Source of the DNA: an uncultured Clostridia bacterium
Lineage (GTDB): Bacteria; Bacillota_A; Clostridia; TANB77; CAG-508
NCBI GenBank assembly: GCA_944393405.1
Contig: CALYAC010000001.1
Span: forward strand, 62,001 to 126,000
DNA length: 64,000 nucleotides
Direction: 5' to 3'
A program made the translations under genes and the position numbers. The notes beneath the pieces are model-generated. The model did no database searches. It had not been told where the DNA came from and worked only from the letters and a program-made list of their open reading frames with translations. Positions 43,724 to 52,408 of the stretch are shown in pieces (position 1 is the first letter of the stretch; every line of letters starts with the position of its first letter).

Positions 43724-45910
43724 TTAAGCAAAAGGATCAGTAATTGTATATACTTGTACATCAGATGGCATATCTGGATCTGCTCCACTTGGAATACCTG
43801 TTGCATTACCTACAACATGTACTGTACTTCCTAAAGGTATATTGTCATATATCCATTTTGAATATTCTAATGTAACTGCTGAACATCCATGTGTTGAATA
43901 ACCTGATGAACCTCTAGCCCAAGATCCATGGAATACTTGTGCATCATCTGTATCTGGACTTACTACACCATTTATCCAATGAGGGAAGAAACTTGTTATA
44001 TATCCAGGTCCTGCAACGCTCCATTCATATTTATGATCTACTGTGTGAACACCTGGTATTGTTCTAGATCCACCTTCTAATGTTATAAATCCTTGTACTG
44101 CATAATATCCAGCTACAGCTACCCATTGTCCATTTTCTCTATGGAAAAATACATCTCTACATGGTCTATCACAGTCAATTGTTGCATACCAATCTGTTTG
44201 CGAACCATTTGCATCTGCATATGCTTTCATTCTCATAACATAATCCCAATCTGTAAAATCCCATCCTCCAAGATTTCTTGCGATTAATGTTTGTTTTCCT
44301 GAAGCATCAACATGATAATATTCAGAGTTTCTTCTTACATAAGCATTAACTAATTGTGTTGGCACTAATTTCCATAGTTGCGCATCACTATGATCTTCCA
44401 ATCCTTGATTAATCTCTGCTCCTGGTTCTTTATTAAATAAATGTACATTAAGCATTAATCCTGAATTTACATTTTTAAATGTTAGATATCCTCCATCTTG
44501 TAATGTTGGAACCCATCTTTCTGAAGTAGTTCCTGCATCAGTCATCATATGTACTATAGCAGCATTATCTATAGATCCACCACTTACGTCTACTGCCCAG
44601 CCACTTGCAGATGACATTATTTTATATCCATTACTATATTTAACTGTTTCAAATACTAAACTTACAGAAGTGGAATCTGCTGCCGTTCTCAATTGTGTTC
44701 CTAAATTATTATTTGGTGCATTTAGCATTGTTCCATATTTTGATTGAATTTTATAATATCCATTAGGTATTAAGTCTTCAATATTAATTAAAAATCTTTG
44801 AGAGTCTGAGTCATTTCTTTCACTTGCTTTAATTTTTGTTCCATTTGTATTTATATCACCATCTATTGTAATTGCTAATCCACTCTCTTTATTAACAAAT
44901 ATAATTCCATCATTCCATTCTACTTTCCATGTATCACTATTACTTGCTTTAGTATTACTATTACCTGATTGAACTATTGCTGACCCTACAGAATTACTAC
45001 TTTCTTTTAACCAACCTCCAGATGCAGCTGTTCTTATTCTTACTTCGTTTTCTCCTACTCTATGTATTTCAAATCTCTGTGCAAGTGTTGATGCTCTTTC
45101 CCATAAATGTACTTCATTTCCTTCTTCTGCGGAACAACTTATCATGTCTAATTGCATTTTAGTGTTTATTGATGATTTTATTGATATAATTCCGTCATTT
45201 ACTGTGTCATTTACAAGCTCTGTTTCTTGTAATTTGAATTTTTGTGCACCAGAATTATTTATATCATATTGTTGTACTTTAGTTCCATTTTCATAAATTG
45301 CTCCTGTAATGTCTAAAGCTTTTCCTGAACATTTAGCTATAAAAGAATACGTATCATCATCATTTTTTACTATTTTAAATCTTTGTGCATCTGTATCATT
45401 ATTCTCATATTGTTGTACTGGAGTACCAGATTCTTTATCAGCATTTGTTACATCAATAATTTTTGCAGAGTTAATACTTGCAATTTTATAATACCCATCT
45501 TCCATATGTTCTATATAAAATTTTTGATTTGGTGAGCCCGAATCTAACCATATTTGTAAGGCAGCACCATTATCAACTAAATTATTGTCTATATCTAAAT
45601 AATATTTTTCATTTTCAGCACATACTATTTTATATACACCATCTTTAATAAGATTTTTGTTATCTTCAATCTCTTCATCATTATCTATGTCATCGTCATC
45701 TATTTCATCTTTATTATCATCTTGTGAATCATCATTACTATCGCTATCGGTATCATCATTTATATTATCTTTAATAGTGGTAACTAATCCGTCATGTAAA
45801 CTAAATGATACCGTTCTTGCATATGATATATTTGAATTAAATATGAATACAAATGTTATAAGTAAGATAAAACTTATAAATATTTTATAATTTTTAACTT
45901 TACTTCTCAT
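43724..45910 (-). CDS. Secreted ricin-B-lectin protein with L,D-transpeptidase (YkuD) domain
   Basis: I used the ATG at 45910 with AAGGAGG 7 bases upstream; another ATG two codons earlier sits almost on the ribosome site. The 728-aa product shares the signal peptide, ARTVSFSLHDGLVTTIKDNI motif, acidic linker and three ricin-lectin domains of its neighbours. The C-terminal domain is YkuD-type, with the pattern HGSWARG followed by STHGCSAVTL and the catalytic cysteine about 53 residues from the end. It should form or exchange 3-3 peptide cross-links, or anchor proteins, in the wall. Confidence 0.88.
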   Translation of the reverse strand: MRSKVKNYKIFISFILLITFVFIFNSNISYARTVSFSLHDGLVTTIKDNINDDTDSDSNDDSQDDNKDEIDDDDIDNDEEIEDNKNLIKDGVYKIVCAENEKYYLDIDNNLVDNGAALQIWLDSGSPNQKFYIEHMEDGYYKIASINSAKIIDVTNADKESGTPVQQYENNDTDAQRFKIVKNDDDTYSFIAKCSGKALDITGAIYENGTKVQQYDINNSGAQKFKLQETELVNDTVNDGIISIKSSINTKMQLDMISCSAEEGNEVHLWERASTLAQRFEIHRVGENEVRIRTAASGGWLKESSNSVGSAIVQSGNSNTKASNSDTWKVEWNDGIIFVNKESGLAITIDGDINTNGTKIKASERNDSDSQRFLINIEDLIPNGYYKIQSKYGTMLNAPNNNLGTQLRTAADSTSVSLVFETVKYSNGYKIMSSASGWAVDVSGGSIDNAAIVHMMTDAGTTSERWVPTLQDGGYLTFKNVNSGLMLNVHLFNKEPGAEINQGLEDHSDAQLWKLVPTQLVNAYVRRNSEYYHVDASGKQTLIARNLGGWDFTDWDYVMRMKAYADANGSQTDWYATIDCDRPCRDVFFHRENGQWVAVAGYYAVQGFITLEGGSRTIPGVHTVDHKYEWSVAGPGYITSFFPHWINGVVSPDTDDAQVFHGSWARGSSGYSTHGCSAVTLEYSKWIYDNIPLGSTVHVVGNATGIPSGADPDMPSDVQVYTITDPFA

Positions 45911-45953
45911 AACCATTCCTCCTTATTTCATATTTACATAAAATCTAAAATAT

Positions 45954-45982
45954 ATTATACCATTTTTTTACATATTTTTCAA
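45954..45982 (-). promoter_or_regulatory. Extended -10 promoter of the first ricin-YkuD gene
   Basis: Minus strand: TTGAAA (45977-45982), 17-base spacer, TATAAT (45954-45959), with TGG before the -10. Confidence 0.78.
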
Positions 45983-46003
45983 ATTATGCATACTATCATT
46001 AAT

Positions 46004-46041
46004 AAAAACAAGATAGGATTTAATTTTCCTATCTTGTTTTT
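46004..46041 (-). terminator. Terminator of the second ricin-YkuD gene
   Basis: A perfect 15-bp stem (46004-46018 with 46027-46041), 8 bases after the stop. Confidence 0.88.
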
Positions 46042-46048
46042 ATTTTTT

Positions 46049-48091
46049 CTAATATTCATGCCAGATATGTACTCTTGTTCCAACTGGTACATTATCATAT
46101 AAGTATTTTGCATGTTCATCTGTTAATCTTGGGCAACCATGTGAACTATATGATTGTCCATTAAGTTCATAATGATTGTGGAATCCTTGTCCATCATCAT
46201 ATCCATTAGGTAACCAGTGGTCTATAAAGCAAACAAACCATAAGTTTCCATCACAATTAGCATTTTTATGTGTTACAGTCCAGTTCGTTTCCATTTTTCC
46301 TGATTGATCTGACAATCCTGTATGACTCATTCCATTACTTCCTAAATATCCCATTGTTGCATTAAAACATCCATCTACTGTCCATTTTCCATTAATTCTG
46401 TGCAGCGTTGTTATCCTAAAACGTCTAATATCAACTGCTATAAACCAGTCTGTATCACTTCCAATTCTATTTGCTCTATCTATAACTGTTTTTAAATATA
46501 CTATATCTGTATGAAAGTCATCTCCCCACGCATTTGTAAATTCATCAAATGTTGTTGAATTTAATTTCCAAAGCTGAGCATTTGTACCATTTTCTTCATA
46601 TTGCTGTACATTTGCACCGTTTGTTGAAAGTGTATTGCATACATCTAGATATTTTCCTGAATTTGCATTTTTAATTCTAATATAGCCATTATCTGCTATT
46701 TCAGGCCACCACCTTTGACAAGATGTTCCATTATCTTCCCATTGACGTACATTTGCACCATTTTCTGTACTGCCATTTTCAACATCCAGTGCTAATCCAT
46801 ACATTGTAGTAATTAAATATCCTGTATCTGTATAAGTAATTCTAAATTTCTGATTAAATTGGTTGTTATTTTGCCACATTTGAATATTAGTTCCCCATTC
46901 AGATCCAGAATTATCCAAATCCATTGTAGTTCCTAATAAAGAAGAAATTTCATACCACCCATTACTTATTAAATTTTCTTTATTTACTAAAAACCTTTGA
47001 GCTTCTTGATTATTATTTTTCTCCCATACTTGTATTTTTGCTCCATTATCATTACTGTTTCCATTAATATCTAAGTAAAGTCCACTCTCCATGTTTTTAA
47101 ATGTTATTCCATTATTCCACTCTACCTTCCAAGTATTTGCTTTAGTAATTGGTGATGAACTATTTCCTAGTTGTACAACTATAGATCCATTTTTTGTTCC
47201 TTTTTCTGTTAGCCACCCTCCCGATGATGCTGTCCTTATTCTTACTTTATTTTCTTCTACTTTATGTATTTCAAAACGCTGTGCTAATGTATTATTTACT
47301 TCCCATAAATTTAATGCTTTCCCATCTTCAAAAGAATTATTTGGTACATCTAAAATCATTTTATAATTGCTTGCTTTTCTTATTGATACAATATCTTCAC
47401 CTAATAATTCTGTTTTTACTAATTTAAACTTTTGTGCATTAGTATTATTTATATAATATTGTCTTACATTCCTTCCATTTTCATATATTCCTCCAGATAC
47501 ATCTATTGCCATTCCAGAACATTTAGCAATAAAACTATATGTTCCATCGCTATTATTTATTATTTTAAATCTTTGTGCTTCTGTTTCGTTATTTTCATAT
47601 TGCCAAATATTTGCTTCTGATTTTTTCGAAGCACTATCAACATCAATAATTTTAGCAGAGTTTATACTTGCAATTTTATAATAACCCTCTCCTTCATAAG
47701 TTATATAAAATTTTTGGTTTGGTGCTTTGGTCCTTTGCCATATATGCAAATTTGCTTTATTATCTAATGATACTCCTTCTACATCTAACACATATTCTTC
47801 ATTTCCTGCACAAACAATCATATATGCTCCATTTTGTACTATTTGTTCTTTTTCTACTATTTCTTCATCTTCGTCTGATTTAATTTCATCATTATCAATA
47901 TCTATATTAGGATTTTCTTCTTTATCATCTTTATTTTCATCAATATTATCTTTAATAGTATAAGCTAAGCCATCTTTTAAACTAAATGAAACTGATCTTG
48001 CATATGAAATATTTGAATTAGATATAAATATAAAAGCTAGAAATAAAATTAAAAATAAAAATATTTTATACTTTAATAATTTTACTTTCAT
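46049..48091 (-). CDS. Secreted ricin-B-lectin protein with L,D-transpeptidase (YkuD) domain, second copy
   Basis: The product (680 aa) is a paralogue of the two preceding genes: signal peptide, ARSVSFSLKDGLAYTIKDNI motif, acidic linker and three ricin-lectin domains. Its YkuD domain is more divergent. The catalytic motif is SSHGCPRLTDEHAKYLYDNV (about 650-669), with Cys653. The gene ends shortly after it, so it lacks the tail found in the 728-aa copy. AGGAGA precedes the start. It has its own promoter and terminator, as do the others, so the island is a set of single-gene units. Confidence 0.88.
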   Translation of the reverse strand: MKVKLLKYKIFLFLILFLAFIFISNSNISYARSVSFSLKDGLAYTIKDNIDENKDDKEENPNIDIDNDEIKSDEDEEIVEKEQIVQNGAYMIVCAGNEEYVLDVEGVSLDNKANLHIWQRTKAPNQKFYITYEGEGYYKIASINSAKIIDVDSASKKSEANIWQYENNETEAQRFKIINNSDGTYSFIAKCSGMAIDVSGGIYENGRNVRQYYINNTNAQKFKLVKTELLGEDIVSIRKASNYKMILDVPNNSFEDGKALNLWEVNNTLAQRFEIHKVEENKVRIRTASSGGWLTEKGTKNGSIVVQLGNSSSPITKANTWKVEWNNGITFKNMESGLYLDINGNSNDNGAKIQVWEKNNNQEAQRFLVNKENLISNGWYEISSLLGTTMDLDNSGSEWGTNIQMWQNNNQFNQKFRITYTDTGYLITTMYGLALDVENGSTENGANVRQWEDNGTSCQRWWPEIADNGYIRIKNANSGKYLDVCNTLSTNGANVQQYEENGTNAQLWKLNSTTFDEFTNAWGDDFHTDIVYLKTVIDRANRIGSDTDWFIAVDIRRFRITTLHRINGKWTVDGCFNATMGYLGSNGMSHTGLSDQSGKMETNWTVTHKNANCDGNLWFVCFIDHWLPNGYDDGQGFHNHYELNGQSYSSHGCPRLTDEHAKYLYDNVPVGTRVHIWHEY

Positions 48092-48131
48092 AATATATCT
48101 CCTTTACAAATTTACATAATCTTTAAATTAT

Positions 48132-48160
48132 ATTATACCACAGTAGCTATACAAGTTCAA
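48132..48160 (-). promoter_or_regulatory. Extended -10 promoter of the second ricin-YkuD gene
   Basis: Minus strand: TTGAAC (48155-48160), 17-base spacer, TATAAT (48132-48137), with TGG before the -10. Confidence 0.78.
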
Positions 48161-48166
48161 ATAAAT

Positions 48167-48205
48167 AAAAAACAAGACTAAATATATATACTTAATCTTG
48201 TTTTT
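48167..48205 (-). terminator. Terminator of the Ig-repeat surface-protein gene
   Basis: AAAAAACAAGA/TCTTGTTTTT arms (48167-48177 with 48196-48205) with a further AT-rich pairing inside the loop. Confidence 0.8.
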
Positions 48206-48266
48206 ATTTATTATATTTTTAAATTTTACATTTTAGTTTATTTAATTCTCTTTATTCTTTTATTTT

Positions 48267-50657
48267 TTATTTTCTTGTATTTCTTGTAAAAGAGTCATAT
48301 TTTTTATATTTTAAATATAAGATTATACTTATAACTGCAACTATAGAAATAATAATTATTAGCGAAATAACTCCTGTTTGTGGTATTGGCATATTAGCTA
48401 TTGTATTATCATCATTATTTTGTCCATTTTGATTGTTAGTAGAACTACCACTTCCACTTGTTACAGTACTACTTACTTCAATCATTACCTCTGTAACATT
48501 ACCAACTAAGTCTTCTACATCTAAAACTTCTACTTCATCTTCTGTATATGTTTTAGTTAAAGTTAATTTATCTTCTGATATTGACCATCCATCTGGTTGT
48601 TTTACAGGTTCATTAGATGTTATTGTTACAGTTATTTGATTACCACTTGTTTGATAATCTAGAGTTAATTCAGGTGGTGTTTTATCAATATTATTTATTG
48701 ATATATTTTCTTCAACACCATTTCCTGCTAAATCTTCTATTATGACAACATCTGTAGTATTTTCATAATATGTTTTTGTTACTGTGCATTTATCTTCTGA
48801 TATTGACCATCCTTCTGGTTGTTTTAATGGTTCATCAGATGTTATTGTTACAATTACATTTTGATTTGTCATTTCAACAGCACTATATGAAAATTGTAGT
48901 GATGGTCTTTGTTTATCAATGTTTGATATATTAATATTTACCAAGCTTGTATTTCCTGATATATCAGTTACTGTAACAGTCTCTTCAGTATTATTTGAAT
49001 AAGATTTAGTTAATTGTTTTTTATCAGAAGAAAGTGTCCATCCTTCTACTTCTTGTAGTTCTCTACCATCAGATGAAATTGTTACCACTACATCTTGGTT
49101 TGTAGGAGCAGTCTCTGAATAATCTACTTTACACTCAAATGTTTCTTTAGAAATATTTGATATAGAAATATTTACCTCTGCTTGATTTCCTACTAAGTCT
49201 TTTACTATAACTGTTTCTGATGTATTTTGTGTATATGTTTTTTCTAATGACTTTTTATCGGAAGAAAGTGTCCATCCTTCTACTTCTTGTAGTTCTTCAT
49301 CTGAAGTTAATATGACTTTTACTGGTCCTGTTGTTGGATCAGTTGAACTATATTGTACAGATATTTCTGGAGCTTTCTTATCAATATTTTGAACGACAAT
49401 TTCTTGCTCTATAGTTTCATTATTTTCACTTGTTATACTAACTGTTTCTGTTGTGTTTTGTGTATATGTTTTTTCTAATGTCATCTTATCAGAAGAAAGT
49501 GTCCATCCTTCTACTTCTTTCATTTCTCTATTTCCAGTTATAGTAACTACAACATTATCATTTGTTGGTTCTGTTATACTATATTGTACAGATACTCCAA
49601 ATTCACCATAATTAAAGTTTGTTAATGCTGGTGCTTTAAATACTGTTTTTTGTTCATCATAAGCTAAAACATTTGCTATATGGCTTTCTGAGAACTTAAC
49701 TCCATTTATTTCTTTATTATTTCCTACTAAGAAATAATTATATCCATCATCTATATTATCTAATGCAACATCAACTCCATACCATGCTTTTTCATCTGGT
49801 TGATATACAGCAACCCATTGAGCATCATTATCTGAAACTTTTCCTTTTATTGAAACTGCATTAATTCCTTTTTCTCTACATAAAAGTGTAAATAAGTTTG
49901 CTTGTCCTTCACTATTTGCATTATTGTTTATTAATGCTCCATAAGCCGTTCTTTCTATTAAAGCAGGTTCACTTTCTGGTGTTTGCACATTTTTACAAAT
50001 ATAATCATGTATATTTTTAGTTATGTCATAGAAATTATCTCCTGTAATAGATGTAGAGGCTTCATCAAATTTAGTATTAAATTCATCTATATTATTTATT
50101 TCAGATATTTGTGTGATTTGTAAACTAGCTTCTTTAACAATTATCTCTTTTGTTTCATCGTTTATATCTGCTATTACTTCTCCATCAACACCACTATATC
50201 CGATCCAATATAATTCTGGATTATCTAAAACAAATGCACAAAAAGCATCATATATATATGGCTTTATATTATTGTTATATTCATTGCTTAAAGTTTCATC
50301 ATCAGTTGCAGGTACGCTTATTGTCATATCTGTATCAATTGTAATTACATCTTTTGAATCAGCATTTTCTACTAATCCATTATATATATCTTTAGACATT
50401 TGATTTGCTAATTGATTAAAATAATATCTTGTTGAATAGTTTTCATCAATTTCAGAAGCACTTGCAACTCTCAAACTACTTTTAGTTACTTGATTATTAA
50501 TATAAAAATCACTATTTAATAAATCTTGTTCTGTAATCTTAAATTGAATTCTTTTTTCAACAATATTACTAAAATTTGCATTACTAAAGTTTACTAAACT
50601 AAGTAAATTTACAAATAAAAATACAATAAGAATTAAAACAATTTTTTTATTTTTCAT
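48267..50657 (-). CDS. Surface protein: inactive transglutaminase-like domain plus Ig-like repeats and PQTG anchor
   Basis: The product (796 aa) has a signal peptide (to about 27) and a transglutaminase-like domain (about 205-300). It then has five tandem repeats of about 65 residues (EVEGWTLSSDKK..LTKTYT..TETVTV), and a tail with IPQTG, a membrane helix and a basic end for sortase attachment. The transglutaminase catalytic cysteine is replaced by serine (S249 in NNNANSEGQANLF) and the histidine position by alanine (A279), while D296 remains. It is probably a binding or structural domain. The start is coupled to a 10-codon leader frame. Confidence 0.85.
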   Translation of the reverse strand: MKNKKIVLILIVFLFVNLLSLVNFSNANFSNIVEKRIQFKITEQDLLNSDFYINNQVTKSSLRVASASEIDENYSTRYYFNQLANQMSKDIYNGLVENADSKDVITIDTDMTISVPATDDETLSNEYNNNIKPYIYDAFCAFVLDNPELYWIGYSGVDGEVIADINDETKEIIVKEASLQITQISEINNIDEFNTKFDEASTSITGDNFYDITKNIHDYICKNVQTPESEPALIERTAYGALINNNANSEGQANLFTLLCREKGINAVSIKGKVSDNDAQWVAVYQPDEKAWYGVDVALDNIDDGYNYFLVGNNKEINGVKFSESHIANVLAYDEQKTVFKAPALTNFNYGEFGVSVQYSITEPTNDNVVVTITGNREMKEVEGWTLSSDKMTLEKTYTQNTTETVSITSENNETIEQEIVVQNIDKKAPEISVQYSSTDPTTGPVKVILTSDEELQEVEGWTLSSDKKSLEKTYTQNTSETVIVKDLVGNQAEVNISISNISKETFECKVDYSETAPTNQDVVVTISSDGRELQEVEGWTLSSDKKQLTKSYSNNTEETVTVTDISGNTSLVNINISNIDKQRPSLQFSYSAVEMTNQNVIVTITSDEPLKQPEGWSISEDKCTVTKTYYENTTDVVIIEDLAGNGVEENISINNIDKTPPELTLDYQTSGNQITVTITSNEPVKQPDGWSISEDKLTLTKTYTEDEVEVLDVEDLVGNVTEVMIEVSSTVTSGSGSSTNNQNGQNNDDNTIANMPIPQTGVISLIIIISIVAVISIILYLKYKKYDSFTRNTRK

Positions 50658-50686
50658 CTGTTTTCATGTATGATTTTATAAATCAT
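50654..50686 (-). CDS. 10-aa leader frame overlapping the surface-protein start
   Basis: ATG at 50686 lies just after AAAGGGGA (50689-50696) and encodes MIYKIIHENR. Its TGA overlaps the main ATG as ATGA. An 8-bp hairpin (50668-50675 with 50681-50688) covers most of this frame and starts right at the ribosome site. No other ribosome site lies near the main start, so coupling or hairpin bypass must serve it. Confidence 0.5.
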   Translation of the reverse strand: MIYKIIHENR

Positions 50687-50813
50687 ACTCCCCTTTCTTT
50701 AAAATTTATATATAATTATTAAATATATAATTACACACTATAAATATAATATATTATAATTTTAATTTCAATAAATTATCAATATTGTAATATAAATGTA
50801 AAATGATTGTAAT

Positions 50814-50856
50814 AAAAAAGAATAGATATATAAAAAATTTAAATATCCATTCTTTT
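50814..50856 (-). terminator. Terminator of the YgjV-like gene
   Basis: AAAAGAATAGATAT/ATATCCATTCTTTT arms with one mismatch, about 30 bases after the stop, followed by T-rich minus-strand sequence. Confidence 0.72.
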
Positions 50857-50885
50857 ATTTTTTATTGATTTATTTCTTTGTTAAA

Positions 50886-51395
50886 TTATTTTTGTTTTTT
50901 AATATTAAATTTATACAAAGCAACTGTTGCTCCAATCAATTCAATTATTGTTGCAATAAGACCTATATAAGCATATACATATATATTGTATATAATATAT
51001 AATGAACATGATATAATTTCAACTACTCTAATTACTTTTAAACTTCCTATCCATAATGCAATACTATATAAAATTACAGCTAACATTGGTAATAAACTGA
51101 TAATACCTTTAAATGTAAAAATAGAAAATACTATCATTAATGTTATTACAAATAATAGACAAAATATCGGTGGTCTCTTTTCATTATATCTTTTAAAAAT
51201 CCAATTTCTAAGCATACACGCAATATTCATTAATGCTCCTGGATATGCTTCTAAAAAAACATATTGAATTGCATATAATAAACTCGAAAATATTTGATAT
51301 TTTAAAAGTTTCTCTTTATTATTCTTTAAAAAACTTATTACTAAAATAATTAAAGCAAAAGCTCCAAAAACTTGAGCTATTATAAATTTTATCAT
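50886..51395 (-). CDS. YgjV-family inner membrane protein
   Basis: The product (169 aa) has about five to six transmembrane helices and the conserved block QIFSSLLYAIQYVFLEAYPGALMNIACMLRNWIF typical of the YgjV family (Pfam PF10688 as I recall). Function is unknown; no operon partner beyond the CMD-cupin gene 21 bases upstream. Co-transcription from the AdhR-type promoter at 52210 is therefore likely. Confidence 0.85.
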   Translation of the reverse strand: MIKFIIAQVFGAFALIILVISFLKNNKEKLLKYQIFSSLLYAIQYVFLEAYPGALMNIACMLRNWIFKRYNEKRPPIFCLLFVITLMIVFSIFTFKGIISLLPMLAVILYSIALWIGSLKVIRVVEIISCSLYIIYNIYVYAYIGLIATIIELIGATVALYKFNIKKQK

Positions 51396-51416
51396 ATCTA
51401 GTCCCTTTCATTTTTC

Positions 51417-52154
51417 CTATAATAAGCCATATTCATCATCACTAACAACTTCACACCATTCATTAGATGTATCTTCACCTGGAACTTCTACTGCAAGATG
51501 AGAAAACCATGAATTTGCCTTTGCACCATGCCAATGCTTTACATTTGCTGGAATTGTAACCACATCGCCTACTTTTAAACTTTGTGCCTCTTTTCCTTCT
51601 TCTTGATACCAACCTTCTCCTTCAACACAAATTAATATTTGTCCTCCACCTTTTGAAGCGTGATGAATATGCCAATTATTTCTACATCCTGGTTCAAATG
51701 TAACATTTGAAATTGACAATCCTGATTCAGTTTTAGTTAGAGGTTTTAAATATGAGTTTCCTATAAAATATTGTGCATAAGCTGTATTTGGTTCTCCCAT
51801 TCCAAACATACCACCATGTTTTTCTTCTGTATTATCATCTGCATAAACTTCTTTTGCCAAATTAAATACTGCCCAAGCATTAGGCCATCCAGCATAAAAT
51901 GCTGCATGTGTTATAATTTCTGCCATTTCTTCTTTTGTTATTCCATTTTTTTTTGCATTCATTATATGATATTTTAGTGAACTATCAATTAATCCTTTGC
52001 CCATAAACACACAAATTGTTACTAATGATCTATCTCTTAATGATAACTTGTCTTCTCTTGACCACACCTCACCAAATAATACATCATCATTAAGTTCTGC
52101 AAATTTAGGAGCAAATTCTCCTAAAGAATCACGTCCGGCTGTTTGTTTTACCAT
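51417..52154 (-). CDS. Carboxymuconolactone-decarboxylase-like/cupin fusion protein
   Basis: The product (245 aa) joins an N-terminal CMD/AhpD-like domain (about 1-110) to a C-terminal cupin (about 140-230). The CMD part lacks the CxxC redox pair of AhpD. The cupin metal site is visible in CRNNWHIHHAS and VKHWHGAKANSW. Such fusions occur beside MerR-type aldehyde regulators in Firmicutes; B. subtilis AdhR controls a CMD-like gene, yraC. It has an AdhR-type promoter here, so a role in carbonyl or quinone stress is a reasonable inference. Confidence 0.88.
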   Translation of the reverse strand: MVKQTAGRDSLGEFAPKFAELNDDVLFGEVWSREDKLSLRDRSLVTICVFMGKGLIDSSLKYHIMNAKKNGITKEEMAEIITHAAFYAGWPNAWAVFNLAKEVYADDNTEEKHGGMFGMGEPNTAYAQYFIGNSYLKPLTKTESGLSISNVTFEPGCRNNWHIHHASKGGGQILICVEGEGWYQEEGKEAQSLKVGDVVTIPANVKHWHGAKANSWFSHLAVEVPGEDTSNEWCEVVSDDEYGLL

Positions 52155-52209
52155 TATACATCATCCTTCCTTTTAAAATATTTATTTTAAATTATTAATT
52201 TACAATTAT

Positions 52210-52240
52210 TATATATCACTTGGAGCTTACTTTAAGTCAA
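52210..52240 (-). promoter_or_regulatory. AdhR-type MerR promoter of the CMD-cupin gene
   Basis: Minus strand: TTGACT (52235-52240), 19-base spacer, TATATA (52210-52215). The spacer dyad reads CTTAAAG-N4-CTCCAAG. Confidence 0.8.
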
Positions 52241-52354
52241 TATATTTTTATTTATTTAAATATTTATTTTTACTTTTGTTTTTAATCTTATTGTATTACT
52301 TTCTCTTTTATCATTAATATATCATAAAATATAATTTTACTCCATATTTTATAA

Positions 52355-52396
52355 AAAAAGCTCTGCATTTTAATTAAGTGCAAAGCTCTTTTTATT
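52355..52396 (-). terminator. Terminator of the dikinase/GHKL operon
   Basis: A stem pairs AAAAAAAGCTCTGCA with TGCAAAGCTCTTTTT (two weak positions), followed by T-rich minus-strand sequence about 15 bases after the last stop. Confidence 0.7.
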
Positions 52397-52408
52397 AATT
52401 CACTAATC

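Noticed and set aside
41349..48091. Repeats within the ricin-lectin genes as mobile DNA
   Set aside because: They are coding repeats of the lectin fold, diverged at the DNA level.
48433..48639. Plus-strand frame rich in Ser/Thr over the surface-protein gene
   Set aside because: Antisense shadow of the repetitive coding frame.
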